The notes beneath the pieces are model-generated. The model was not told the DNA's origin, did not search any database, and saw nothing but the letters and a program-made list of their open reading frames with translations. From assembly GCA_017999915.1 (NCBI GenBank), contig JAGNKX010000008.1:1-64000 (forward strand): DNA of 64,000 bases, given 5' to 3'. This document shows positions 1 to 8,409 of the stretch, in pieces. Position numbers and translations under genes: made by a program. The first letter of the stretch is position 1. The number at the start of each line of letters is the position of its first letter. The stretch is from Spirochaetota bacterium (lineage in GTDB: Bacteria; Spirochaetota; UBA4802; UBA5550).

Positions 1-2
1 CT

Positions 3-257
3 GTCCACTATTTCTGGAATGTATTTCTTTACACGGCGTATAATCCGGTGCGGAGCAAGTATGTCAGTGATCCCCGGAAGTACGCCTATGGAGGATTCAG
101 GGCCTATGTTGACAGGGAGTATATACCGCCGGTGCCGATAACATATTCCGAGTATTTCCTGAAACTCGGAAACACCTATGAGGAGCGGCTGAAAAAGCTT
201 CTTGAATATGAAGATTTGTATCGGAAAAGAATATTTCCCAGGGAGATATTTGAGTAA
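3..257 (+). pseudogene. C-terminal end of a Y1 / REP-associated transposase (cut by window edge)
   Basis: The frame is open from the left edge, so the start lies outside the window. The translation has the tail typical of IS200-like Y1 (TnpA-REP/RayT) transposases: a Y-x-x-x-NPVR core near its beginning, then a VSDPRKYAYGGFRAY stretch matching the usual 'V-x-DP-x-x-Y-x-x-SS-x-R-AY', and a charged LGNTYEERLKK tail. These enzymes cut and rejoin single-stranded DNA with one tyrosine; the HUH and tyrosine part would lie upstream and cannot be seen. It may be intact or truncated. GGTGTCAGAGTA motifs lie downstream and could be associated repeats. Confidence 0.72.
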
Positions 258-385
258 AAAATTTTATTTAGTATTATTACATGAAGAATTAGATGTGATA
301 TCTGATTAAAATTCATACGAGTCAGAATGAATATGATCAGATTTTATTCGAGGTCGATCTATTATTAATGATAAATCATGTATGT

Positions 386-559
386 TTAGTTAATATCGCT
401 CATATTGACAGGACTTGACCAGTCGCATTGAGAGCATTTATACCCGCTATACTTCATCGTGCCTGTTTTTTGCTTTTCCAGTTTGGCCATTACTAAAGAT
501 TCACACTCTGGACAATGCTTTGCGATAAGTTCGTAATCTTCTCGTAGTTCCTTATTCAT
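386..559 (-). CDS. small zinc-ribbon protein, 57 aa
   Basis: This short reading frame starts at the ATG at 559. An AGGGGA ribosome site lies about six bases upstream on the minus strand, and the stop is TAA. The peptide has two CxxC pairs, CPEC at residues 16-19 and CSQC at residues 42-45, spaced as in a rubredoxin-type zinc ribbon, so it probably binds one zinc ion. No enzymatic motif is visible. It lies in an AT-rich stretch between the transposase end and the dehydrogenase gene. Base composition suggests it arrived with the surrounding island. Function unknown. Confidence 0.68.
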   Translation of the reverse strand: MNKELREDYELIAKHCPECESLVMAKLEKQKTGTMKYSGYKCSQCDWSSPVNMSDIN

Positions 560-770
560 TTTATTCCCCTATGATTTCGCTTGAAATGCGAATTAAAATA
601 AAAAGTTAATGCATAATTAACATATCGTCAATAGTGTCAATAAAAAAAGTGAATAATTTCAAAAAATGTCATATTTTATAATTTATTTATGGTGTCAGAG
701 TAGATTATTATAAAAAAAAGGGCAGAGTAATAAATTTAATAATATTGATAAAATAGGGGTCAGAGTCAGG
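560..770. repeat. AT-rich spacer with GTCAGAGT motifs
   Basis: The spacer is very AT-rich. It holds GGTGTCAGAGTA at 691-702, a degenerate GGGCAGAGTAATA at 719-731 and GGGGTCAGAGTC at 756-767. A 13-base version, GGTGTCAGAGTAA, recurs at 3136-3148 and inside the dehydrogenase gene at 1474-1486. They may be recognition or flanking sequences of the Y1 transposase family represented at the left edge; that link is inference. Confidence 0.5.
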
Positions 771-2178
771 AATCTTTATGATGAATGATCACCTTTATTG
801 CGTCATCACCCCTTGCCGTATCAAAGGCATCGGCAAGTTGTGATACGGGAAATTCATGGGTAATAATATTTTTTTCCATTGATGTAAGGATACCAATGTC
901 TTTCTTTATGCAATTTATTGCCTCCTTGAAATTACCGCATCGACTCGTTCTTATTCGTTTGCCAGAATTGATGAAATTCAGTAGAGGATTAGCTTTCCCG
1001 GAGCCCTTAAAAAGAATTGCGCCGCGAGGCTTCACCAAAGATTGTTCGTTATTCGATGACGGTCTTATGCATAGGTCTATTTCTTCCGCAGATGAAGCTA
1101 TTGCTATATCAAAACGTGGTATGCGGTTGTAAAAATCTTTTCCTTTTAAATATGATTCTGCTGATGATATGACATCATGGTATTGTTTAAAACGATTGGG
1201 AATATCCACAGACCCGCAACCTGGTGCAATATATACCCATTTATTGATATTGTCATTTTTTGACCAGAGATAGTCCAGGTTTTCTGTAGAAAAGGTGAGC
1301 AGTGAGAGCTCATCAACCACGAGTTCGGTTAAATGCTTTATGCCGTGATATTCCCTCCCGTGGGTTGATTTAAGATGAACTTCCCTGCGAGAGATGGCCA
1401 GGGCCAGGTCCAGACCCTCCGGCGTACCTGATGCATCGAAGACAGTGTCAAAATGGCCGCGGAGTTTATGGGGGGTGTCAGAGTAAACAACAATTACATC
1501 ATCCGCGCCAAGAACACGGGCGCGATCAAGATTTCCGCTGTTAACATCAAGGACGGTGATGGCAAAGTGATACCCGCCGACTTGCCTCTGGGCAGCAAGG
1601 GCGGCGACAATAAGCAGTCCCAGCCTTCCGGCTCCTACGACGGCTACTGAGTCGCCGCTGCAAGGAGGGGATACGGTAACTGCATGGAGGGCCGCCGCAA
1701 AGGGCTCTATAAGGACCGCTGATCGCGGCGGCAGATCATCGATCGGGATTGCCGCGTACTCTGGCACCAGTATCCACGGGGCGAACCCCCCCGGAAGACG
1801 ATCTATGCCAAGGACCATCCTTCCGGGGCAGTGAGTGGGAAGGCCGCTTTTACAGAAGATCTCAGGGGAGACGTCACCCCTGGAAACGCAGGTATCGTTT
1901 ATCTCGACGATGTAATTGCGTCCCTCCTCGTCCCGCGCCACTGCTTCGTGGCCAATTATCTGGGGAAGGGGAAAGGGCATGTATCTTCTGGCAAGATCGG
2001 TGGAACAGATACCGCAGTAGAGCGTTCGCAGTAAACGGTATCCCCTGCCCAGAGTAAGATGTGCCCTACCGTTTCGTGTTATCGTCCATCCGCTCTCAGT
2101 GCTTCCTGAAAAGCGGTATTCACCTTGAACAAAGGTATCCTCCGAGGTATATTCCAGCGCCTCAAAGATTACCTCCAT
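766..2178 (-). CDS. zinc-dependent medium-chain alcohol dehydrogenase-like protein, long form
   Basis: Product of 470 aa, against about 340-360 for the family. A YCGICSTD motif near residue 55 gives the catalytic-zinc cysteine, followed by an IIGHE motif. A Rossmann NAD(P)-binding motif VGAGRLG lies near residue 185 and an MDR-like tail HEFPVSQLADAFDTARG at the end. About 100 extra residues lie between the nucleotide-binding domain and the tail. It is the second gene of a minus-strand pair, starting 3 bp after the MORN gene stop; CCTCC just before its ATG on the plus strand is GGAGG inside the gene, so translation may be coupled. The 5' half is GC-rich and the 3' half (below about 1350) clearly AT-rich, suggesting a mosaic gene. 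Substrate unknown. Confidence 0.8.
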   Translation of the reverse strand: MEVIFEALEYTSEDTFVQGEYRFSGSTESGWTITRNGRAHLTLGRGYRLLRTLYCGICSTDLARRYMPFPLPQIIGHEAVARDEEGRNYIVEINDTCVSRGDVSPEIFCKSGLPTHCPGRMVLGIDRLPGGFAPWILVPEYAAIPIDDLPPRSAVLIEPFAAALHAVTVSPPCSGDSVAVVGAGRLGLLIVAALAAQRQVGGYHFAITVLDVNSGNLDRARVLGADDVIVVYSDTPHKLRGHFDTVFDASGTPEGLDLALAISRREVHLKSTHGREYHGIKHLTELVVDELSLLTFSTENLDYLWSKNDNINKWVYIAPGCGSVDIPNRFKQYHDVISSAESYLKGKDFYNRIPRFDIAIASSAEEIDLCIRPSSNNEQSLVKPRGAILFKGSGKANPLLNFINSGKRIRTSRCGNFKEAINCIKKDIGILTSMEKNIITHEFPVSQLADAFDTARGDDAIKVIIHHKDS

Positions 2179-2181
2179 ATA

Positions 2182-2670
2182 TTATTTTTCTCCCTGGTAT
2201 ATATTATCCTTCCAGACGCCTTTTTGCACCCTTCCGTCGGCATAGGTCATCGTTCCCTGGCCGTTTCTCTTATCATCCTTGAACTCGCCGACATACTTGT
2301 CGCCCGATTTCCAGGTGTAGGTTCCCTGGCCGTTCATTTTTCCGTCTTTGAATTCCCCTTCATATTTATCGCCTGATAGCCATGTGTAGGTCCCCTTACC
2401 GTCTTTAACGCTGCTGCTGTAAATCCCTTTGTAGGTTTCACCGCTGGCCCACGTGTAGAGTCCCTCACCGTGGCGCTTGCCCGCCCTGTAGGGGCCGACA
2501 TACTTGTCGCCGGATTTCCACTGGTATTCACCTTCACCGTCTCTCACCTTGTCCTTTGCGGCGCCGACATATTTGTCGCCGGAAGGGTAATCTATGGTGG
2601 TTTTACAACCCGGTATTGCCGCTACGCAAGCTGCCACAATTACAATTGCGAAAAAATATTTAATGTTCAT
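2182..2670 (-). CDS. MORN-repeat lipoprotein, 162 aa
   Basis: The N-terminus is a lipoprotein signal with lipobox AIPGC (Cys22), so the protein should be membrane-anchored outside the cytoplasm. The rest is about five and a half MORN repeats of 23 residues, each of the form GDKYxGxxxxxxxxGxGxYxW. MORN repeats form beta-hairpin stacks that bind lipids or proteins; no catalytic domain is attached. It is the first gene of a minus-strand pair with the dehydrogenase. Leptospira and other spirochaetes commonly carry such proteins. Partner unknown. Confidence 0.85.
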   Translation of the reverse strand: MNIKYFFAIVIVAACVAAIPGCKTTIDYPSGDKYVGAAKDKVRDGEGEYQWKSGDKYVGPYRAGKRHGEGLYTWASGETYKGIYSSSVKDGKGTYTWLSGDKYEGEFKDGKMNGQGTYTWKSGDKYVGEFKDDKRNGQGTMTYADGRVQKGVWKDNIYQGEK

Positions 2671-2810
2671 TATAACCCTCCATTTGATTGATAATAATAA
2701 ATAACGATTTTTTGTAGATATGTCAAGAGATATTAAGATTTCCCTGCAAAGACAGGGTTATTTGATAGGTGTATAATTGTAAGCTGTTAGATCATATAAC
2801 ATTGTATGAC

Positions 2811-3021
2811 TAGCAGTTTGCTGAAAAACAGCAAACTGCTAAACGATTCATGGATGTATCGCCATTTTTCGAGGCTCTAGCCGAGAAAAATGTGAGGTTT
2901 TACGAATTCACTTCGTAAAACCGACATGTGCAGGACAGTATGTCCGAATGCCGACGCAGCGCAGGATGTGCTAAAAAGCGTCGGCAAAAACTCCAAGGAG
3001 GGAGTTTTTCAGGAAACTGCC
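2811..3021. repeat. 211-bp element of six consecutive hairpins bounded by an inverted repeat
   Basis: Six perfect or near-perfect inverted repeats follow one another. Their arms are: 2811-2823/2829-2841 (13 bp, AAAAA loop); 2863-2870/2885-2892 with an inner GGCT/AGCC pair; 2896-2906/2912-2922 (11 bp); 2923-2927/2940-2944; 2950-2957/2978-2985 (8 bp); and 2986-2994/3001-3009 (9 bp). The ends also pair over distance: GCAGTTTGCTGAAAAA at 2813-2828 is the reverse complement of 3005-3020 with one mismatch. No coding frame is evident. It resembles a MITE- or BIME-like element, or a structured RNA. Confidence 0.75.
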
Positions 3022-3135
3022 AGTAGATAAATTTCGATTGGGGTATATCCTTCTGGTTCTACGAGTTTATAAATGTAAAAACTTTTTGTGATAATAAAGT
3101 TGATCTACATGCGATTTTTTATTTCAAGGATTAAC

Positions 3136-3176
3136 GGTGTCAGAGTAATATAATATTTTACCGATTGTTATCGGTA
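3136..3176. repeat. GGTGTCAGAGTAA motif next to a 7-bp hairpin
   Basis: GGTGTCAGAGTAA at 3136-3148 repeats the motif at 691 and 1474. It is followed after ten bases by the hairpin TACCGAT-TGTT-ATCGGTA (3159-3176). A short conserved sequence beside a hairpin is the layout of REP units recognised by Y1 transposases. The remainder of 3022-3321 is AT-rich with no other gene-like signal. Confidence 0.45.
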
Positions 3177-3321
3177 GATTTGGCACTTTTTGGGAATTGT
3201 CCATAAACTATTATATAGAAGAAATAGAAATAATTGTTCCGGTCACTGGAAAATTATCTTTTTGGATAGGCCCGCCAATTAATTGCTTGAAATTATGTCC
3301 CATCCTGAAAAGGATAGGGCC

Positions 3322-6300
3322 ATGGATTTTGTGCATCTCCACAATCATACCGACTACTCGATCCTGGACGGCGCCATAACAGTTGACAAGCTGGTAAAAA
3401 AAGCGGCAGAGCTGGGCATGAAGGCCGTGGCCCTGACTGATCATGGCAACATGTTCGGCGCCATCGATTTTTACCAGGCGGCGCGCAAGGCCGGCATCAA
3501 GCCGATCATCGGCGAGGAGTTCTACATGGCGCCGGGACCGCGCACCGTGAAGGAATCGAGCCGGAACAACGGGGAGGAGAAGGCGTACCACCTCATCCTC
3601 CTGGCCCGCAGCGCCAAGGGCTACCGCAACCTCATGAAGCTCTCCTCCATCGGCTACGTCGAGGGCTTCTACTACAAGCCACGTATCGATTTCGAGGTGC
3701 TCGAGCGCCACAGCGAGGGCCTGGTCTGCTCGTCGGCGTGCCTGGGGGGGCAGATACCGTCCCTGATCCTCAGGGGAAAGGACCGGGAGGCGCGGGAGCT
3801 GGCGGGCCGCTTCAGGGAGATATTCGGGAAGGATAATTTTTACCTGGAGCTGCAGTACCACAACATCGCCGAGCAGGAAACCGTGAACAGGGAGCTGGTG
3901 AAGATGGGCGTCGACATGGACATCCCCCTCATCGCCACCAATGATGCCCATTACGTGAACAGGGAGGATGCCCGCTCCCACGAGGTCCTCCTCTGCGTCC
4001 AGACCGGGAAGCTCATGAAGGATACTGACCGCATGAAGTTCCCCTCCGACGAATTCTACTTGAAGTCGGCCGATGAAATGCGCTCCCTCTTCCCTGACTA
4101 TCCCGACGCCATGTTCAACACCCTGAAGATTGCGGAGATGGTCGAGGTGGAGCTGGAGCTGGGCAAGCCGATCCTGCCGCATTTCGAGGTGCCCGACGGC
4201 TTCAACCTGGACACCTACCTGAGGCATCTGGTGGAGAAAGGGGCCGCGGTCCGGTACGGCGGCAGTGTTCCCGACGAGGTTCGCAAGCGTATCGATTACG
4301 AGCTTTCGGTTATCATTAACATGAAATTCTCCGGCTATTTCCTCGTGGTGTGGGACGTCATTAACTACGCGCGCCAGCAGGGTGTGCCGGTGGGACCGGG
4401 ACGCGGCTCCGCCGCCGGTTCCATGGTCTCCTACTGCCTGGGCATAACGGCCCTTGACCCGCTCCGGTACGACCTCCTCTTCGAGCGCTTCCTGAACCCG
4501 GAGCGGAACGAGATGCCTGATATGGACCTCGACTTCTGCGCGGACCGGCGCGGCGAGGTCATCGATTATGTCCGGGCCAAGTACGGCGACGACCACGTGA
4601 GCCAGATCATCACCTTCAATACCATGTCGGCGAAGGCCGTGATCAAGGACGTGGCCCGGGCCATGGACATTCCCTTCACGAAGGCCAACGAGATCAGCAA
4701 GCTCATCGAGGAAAAGGAGCTGGCCAAGTCCCTGGCAAAGTCGAAGGAATTCCAGGCCCTGCACAGGGACCGCGAGTACGGCAAGGACCTCATCGACACG
4801 TCCCTCAGGCTCGAGGGCCTGGTCAGGTCCGCCGGACGCCACGCCGCCGGCATCGTCATATCTCGGGGGCCCCTCACCGACTACGTGCCGCTCTACATGG
4901 ACAAGGACGGCGCCATATCCTCGCAATACGAGAAGAACGCCCTGGAAAAAGCGGGCCTGGTGAAGATGGACTTCCTGGGCCTGAAGAACCTCACCATCAT
5001 CGATAAATGCCTGAAACTCATCAGGGAAACGAAGGGCGAGACCGTGGACATCGACGCGATCCCCCTCGACGATAAAAAGTCGTACGATCTCCTCAAGAAG
5101 GCGGACACCAAGGGCGTGTTCCAGCTTGAAAGCGGCGGCATGCAGACCCTGCTCCGCCGCCTGGGGCCCACCTGCTTCGAGGACATCATCGCCATCGTGG
5201 CGCTCTACCGCCCCGGCCCCCTGAACTCCGGCATGGCCGACGACTTCATCAAGCGGAAGCGGAACCCGAAGCTCGTCGACTATCCCCACAGGAGCCTGGA
5301 GGCGATCCTGAAAGACACCCTCGGCGTGGTCGTCTACCAGGAGCAGGTCATGCGGATCTCCCAGATCATCGCCGGTTTCACCATGCCGGAAGCGGACAAG
5401 CTGCGCAAGGCCATGGGTAAAAAGAACATGGACATCATCAACGCCCTGGAGGATAAGTTCCTGAAGGGGGCGCAGAAGAACGGCATCGACAAGAACCTTG
5501 CCGAGAATCTCTATAACATGATCAAGAAGTTCGGCGAGTACGGCTTCAACAAGTCCCACTCGGCCGCCTACGCCCTGGTGGCCTACCAGACAGCTTTCCT
5601 GAAGGCGCACTATCCCCTGCAGTACATGACCTCCCTCCTGTCGGCCCAGCCGGACCGCCAGGACGACGTGATCCAGTACATCAACGACTGCCGCGCCAAC
5701 GGCATCGACGTGCTGCCGCCGTCGGTGAACCGGAGCGACTACGACTTCACCATCGAGGGGAAGTCGATCCGCTTCGGCCTCTCCGCGATCAAGGGCGTGG
5801 GCTCAAAGGCCATCGAGTCGATCGTGGCTGCCCGGAAGCGGGCGGGGAACTTCGACTCCCTCAAGGACTTCCTCGAGAACATCGACTCCCTCACGGTGAA
5901 CAAGGGCGTGCTGGAATCCCTCATCAAGGCCGGCGCCATGGACTGTCTCCACGAGAACCGGGCCCAGCTTTTCGCCTCTATCGACATCCTCCTCGAGGCG
6001 GGTCGCCGCCTCCAGGAGGACCGGGCCTCCGGCCAGGGTAACCTTTTCGGCGGAGAGCAGGCCGCCGCCGCGGGAGCCGGCGTCCACGTGGATCTCCTCT
6101 CCATACCGGAATGGCACGACAACGAGAAGCTCTCCCATGAAAAGGAGGTCCTGGGGCTCTACATATCGAGCCATCCCCTGGCGAAGTTCGAGAAGGAGAT
6201 ACGAATGTTTTCCTCTGTCTCCCTGTCGAATCTCTCCGAGGAGCACAACGGCAGGAGCGTCTCCGTCGTGGGTATCCTCACGAACCTCCAGGTGAAGCGG

Positions 6301-6765
6301 GCCCAGAAGACCGGGAAGCGCTACGCCCTTGCGGAGCTGGAGGACATGGACAGCTCCGTCGAGGTCATCATCTTCGAGAAGGTGCTCTCCAGGCACGAGC
6401 AGCTCGTCATGAGCGGCGCGCCCCTCATGGTCACCGGCACCATCGAGGCGGAGAGCGACACCCTGATGAAGCTCATCGCCACTGCCGTGAAGTCGTTGAA
6501 GGAGGTGCGGCAGGAGTCGATATCGGCCCTGCATATTCGCCTCGACGCCATCGGCGTGGACGACGATATTCTCAAGACCATGGAAGCGATCTTCACCCGC
6601 CACAAGGGGGACTGCCCCATCTTCTTCCACGTCAACGCCCGGGAAGGGGAGAAGATCATCAAGGCCCATGCGACCTTCAACGTGAAGCCCACGGACGGCC
6701 TGGTGAAGGACCTGTCGCAGATCGTCGGTCAGGACTCCCTCGGCTTTTCCATCAGCCACCATTAG
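3322..6765 (+). CDS. dnaE: DNA polymerase III alpha subunit
   Basis: Replicative polymerase, 1147 aa, normal length for DnaE1. The PHP domain opens the protein (VHLHNHTDYS at residues 4-13). The palm carries catalytic Asp400 and Asp402 in PDMDLDF and Asp550 in KMDFLGLKNL, matching E. coli D401, D403 and D555. The RPGPLNSGM and GPGRGSAAGS signatures are present, followed by a helix-hairpin-helix and an OB-fold near residues 950-1040. The ATG at 3322 is preferred: AAGGA lies 7 bases upstream, and it gives the usual short lead before the PHP histidines. An upstream ATG at 3295 lacks a ribosome site. Transcribed alone. Confidence 0.97.
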   Translation: MDFVHLHNHTDYSILDGAITVDKLVKKAAELGMKAVALTDHGNMFGAIDFYQAARKAGIKPIIGEEFYMAPGPRTVKESSRNNGEEKAYHLILLARSAKGYRNLMKLSSIGYVEGFYYKPRIDFEVLERHSEGLVCSSACLGGQIPSLILRGKDREARELAGRFREIFGKDNFYLELQYHNIAEQETVNRELVKMGVDMDIPLIATNDAHYVNREDARSHEVLLCVQTGKLMKDTDRMKFPSDEFYLKSADEMRSLFPDYPDAMFNTLKIAEMVEVELELGKPILPHFEVPDGFNLDTYLRHLVEKGAAVRYGGSVPDEVRKRIDYELSVIINMKFSGYFLVVWDVINYARQQGVPVGPGRGSAAGSMVSYCLGITALDPLRYDLLFERFLNPERNEMPDMDLDFCADRRGEVIDYVRAKYGDDHVSQIITFNTMSAKAVIKDVARAMDIPFTKANEISKLIEEKELAKSLAKSKEFQALHRDREYGKDLIDTSLRLEGLVRSAGRHAAGIVISRGPLTDYVPLYMDKDGAISSQYEKNALEKAGLVKMDFLGLKNLTIIDKCLKLIRETKGETVDIDAIPLDDKKSYDLLKKADTKGVFQLESGGMQTLLRRLGPTCFEDIIAIVALYRPGPLNSGMADDFIKRKRNPKLVDYPHRSLEAILKDTLGVVVYQEQVMRISQIIAGFTMPEADKLRKAMGKKNMDIINALEDKFLKGAQKNGIDKNLAENLYNMIKKFGEYGFNKSHSAAYALVAYQTAFLKAHYPLQYMTSLLSAQPDRQDDVIQYINDCRANGIDVLPPSVNRSDYDFTIEGKSIRFGLSAIKGVGSKAIESIVAARKRAGNFDSLKDFLENIDSLTVNKGVLESLIKAGAMDCLHENRAQLFASIDILLEAGRRLQEDRASGQGNLFGGEQAAAAGAGVHVDLLSIPEWHDNEKLSHEKEVLGLYISSHPLAKFEKEIRMFSSVSLSNLSEEHNGRSVSVVGILTNLQVKRAQKTGKRYALAELEDMDSSVEVIIFEKVLSRHEQLVMSGAPLMVTGTIEAESDTLMKLIATAVKSLKEVRQESISALHIRLDAIGVDDDILKTMEAIFTRHKGDCPIFFHVNAREGEKIIKAHATFNVKPTDGLVKDLSQIVGQDSLGFSISHH

Positions 6766-6769
6766 GGGG

Positions 6770-6845
6770 GCCTGACAGTTCGACAGGCTCACTGCAACGC
6801 TTCGCTCGATAAACGGGCGGTTCCCGAACGAAACCGGGGGCTGCA
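6770..6845. repeat. possible extragenic repeat fragment downstream of dnaE
   Basis: The spacer contains CAGTTCGACAGGCTCACTGC followed by GC-rich sequence with short complementary words (GTTCCCGAAC). TTCGACAGGCTCA is a word found in dispersed repeats of many GC-rich bacterial genomes. No second copy was found in this window, so the call rests on general knowledge. Confidence 0.3.
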
Positions 6846-6892
6846 ACCTCACTTTAATATTTATAATAGCTTTTCAATACCAGGAAGTAAAA

Positions 6893-7429
6893 ATGAAGAT
6901 AGCACTGTCTTGTATCTGCCTGCTGGCCGCGGCTATCGCCGCGCACTCCATCGAAGAAGTGAAGGGAGCTCTCCCCGTTCCCGACGCCTACATTCAGGCG
7001 AGGGAGAGGATTTTCTCGGAGGTTTCCATAACGCTGAGCGATAATATCGAGGATAACGGCCTGGTCCATGTCCTGATGGAGCAATGGCGTGGCGATGCCC
7101 TGGTTCTGCTGGTCGTCAAAATGGACGGTACCGCCCGTCTGATCGACAGCGCCGGGAGGAATATCACCCCTTCGGGCAGGAAGGGAAAGCTGAGAGATAA
7201 ATGCTCCTCGTGCTTTAAAGATGCGGAAAAGGCCATGATCCCTACAATAAAAACCAGCCAGAGACCGATCCCTGGAAAAGGCTGCGCCATGTTCTATTTT
7301 TTTACCGTGAACAGGCAGTACCGTTACGGCACTTGTGAAGAATCTCTGCCAATGGGGAAAGAGGGCAAGTCCACGCTGTATAAATCCTCGCAGGAGTGCC
7401 TGGCTGAGGTTTTAAAAGCTGAAAAATAG
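6893..7429 (+). CDS. secreted protein of unknown function, 178 aa
   Basis: It starts with a Sec signal peptide (MKIALSCICLLAAAIAAHS, probable cleavage after about residue 20). The rest is mixed charged sequence with a CSSCF pair near residue 100 and two later cysteines (GKGCAMFYF and YGTCEES), so disulfides are possible in the periplasm. No domain recognised. The AGGAAGTAAAA upstream of the ATG is an acceptable ribosome site. It converges on the 3D-domain lipoprotein gene, with hairpins between the two. Confidence 0.7.
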   Translation: MKIALSCICLLAAAIAAHSIEEVKGALPVPDAYIQARERIFSEVSITLSDNIEDNGLVHVLMEQWRGDALVLLVVKMDGTARLIDSAGRNITPSGRKGKLRDKCSSCFKDAEKAMIPTIKTSQRPIPGKGCAMFYFFTVNRQYRYGTCEESLPMGKEGKSTLYKSSQECLAEVLKAEK

Positions 7430-7460
7430 AAGGCTGAGGAAGCCGCCGGCTCCTTAATGA

Positions 7461-7488
7461 AATACCCCGCAACAAGCTACGGGGTATT
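7461..7488 (+). terminator. hairpin terminator between convergent genes
   Basis: AATACCCCG (7461-7469) pairs perfectly with CGGGGTATT (7480-7488) around a 10-base loop, 32 bp after the upstream stop. A second hairpin, ATCCCCG (7514-7520) with CGGGGAT (7531-7537), and an 8-bp inverted repeat GCGGAATT/AATTCCGC (7572-7579/7614-7621) follow in the same spacer. Confidence 0.6.
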
Positions 7489-7628
7489 GTGTCGCATAAT
7501 GTTTAGCGCTCTCATCCCCGGAGCAGAGCTTCGGGGATTGGGCGCGCTGCGATCAATTGATTCGTCAGGCGGCGGAATTCTCCCGGTCTGATGCTTATAA
7601 TAACACGAACGGTAATTCCGCGGTACCG

Positions 7629-8069
7629 CTACTTTTTATATGATATGGTTTGATTCTCCTTTTTTCCGAAGTCATAGACTTCCCTGTGGGATCCCAGGAG
7701 AATATTGATGGTGTTGCCTTTTATATTGCTTCCCGTGTCCGCGACAAGGTAATTCTTCCCGTTGTAGGTCACCGTGGCTCCCATCGGTATCACCTTCGGG
7801 TCCGCCGCGCAGATGTTTTTCCCCTCAGCAAGGATCTTCTGCATCGTCTGCCCGGTGGCCACCATGCCCCTCCATGGGCGGGTATTGCATTTTGCGCAGG
7901 GGCAATAGGCATAGACCGTGACGGTCAGGGTTCCCTCTGACGGCAGCGACGCGGTATCGGAGGCGCCGTTTTTCCCTCCCTTGGAACATCCTGCCACACC
8001 GGCCGCTACCAGGACCAGTGCGGATAATAACGCCCCTGCGGCCATTGTAATCGTTCGTTCTTTGTTCAT
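7629..8069 (-). CDS. 3D-domain lipoprotein, 146 aa
   Basis: A lipoprotein signal ends in lipobox VAGC (Cys28). The mature part is a 3D (Asp-Asp-Asp) double-psi beta-barrel domain: a TVYAYCPCAKC start, ATGQT, then AADPKVIPMGATVTY and VADTGSNIKG, carrying the conserved aspartates. Related domains in MltA and YabE-type proteins act on peptidoglycan, so a cell-wall lytic role outside the inner membrane is likely. The four cysteines in the CPCAKC region are unusual for this family. A paralogue lies at 13234. Confidence 0.82.
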   Translation of the reverse strand: MNKERTITMAAGALLSALVLVAAGVAGCSKGGKNGASDTASLPSEGTLTVTVYAYCPCAKCNTRPWRGMVATGQTMQKILAEGKNICAADPKVIPMGATVTYNGKNYLVADTGSNIKGNTINILLGSHREVYDFGKKENQTISYKK

Positions 8070-8248
8070 AGTGTTCTTCTCTCCATGGAATACATGTTCT
8101 TATAGAATGGAATAATCCACACCTGGATATACCCTACCATCGCGGGACTGATCAATTCTGTCAATTGTTAAACAGGGTGTCCGCCGGGAACGGAAGGATG
8201 GCGGTCCCAGCGCGTCCGCATTAATGGGTTCCGGGAGGGGCATAATCC

Positions 8249-8278
8249 TTGACAAATTCGGGGCTCGAAAGTTATAGT
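8249..8278 (+). promoter_or_regulatory. sigma-70-like promoter for the XRE-cupin gene
   Basis: TTGACA at 8249-8254 and TATAGT at 8273-8278 are separated by 18 bp. The predicted transcript would have a leader of roughly 125 nt before the ATG at 8410. Confidence 0.6.
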
Positions 8279-8409
8279 CTATATGCGTCCTACACACGGG
8301 CTCGTTGTGACGTTTTTGGCGGATCATCTCTGCTGTCCCCGGGCGGACATGCGATACCCGTGCGGTCCTTGACATGAGGGGAAAGAATTTACTCAAGCGA
8401 GAATGTAGT

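Noticed and set aside
1474-1486. GGTGTCAGAGTAA inside the dehydrogenase gene as evidence of an inserted repeat
   Set aside because: The reading frame and the family pattern continue across it without break, so an insertion is not shown; it is only noted together with the composition change.
2671-3320. A CRISPR array in the hairpin-rich stretch
   Set aside because: The repeated units are inverted, unequal in length and sequence, with no regular direct repeat and spacer pattern.
3211-5610. A 799-codon open frame on the minus strand of dnaE
   Set aside because: It mirrors the GC-rich dnaE reading frame, has a repetitive Val/Leu/Gly/His composition and no known domain. It is a shadow frame.
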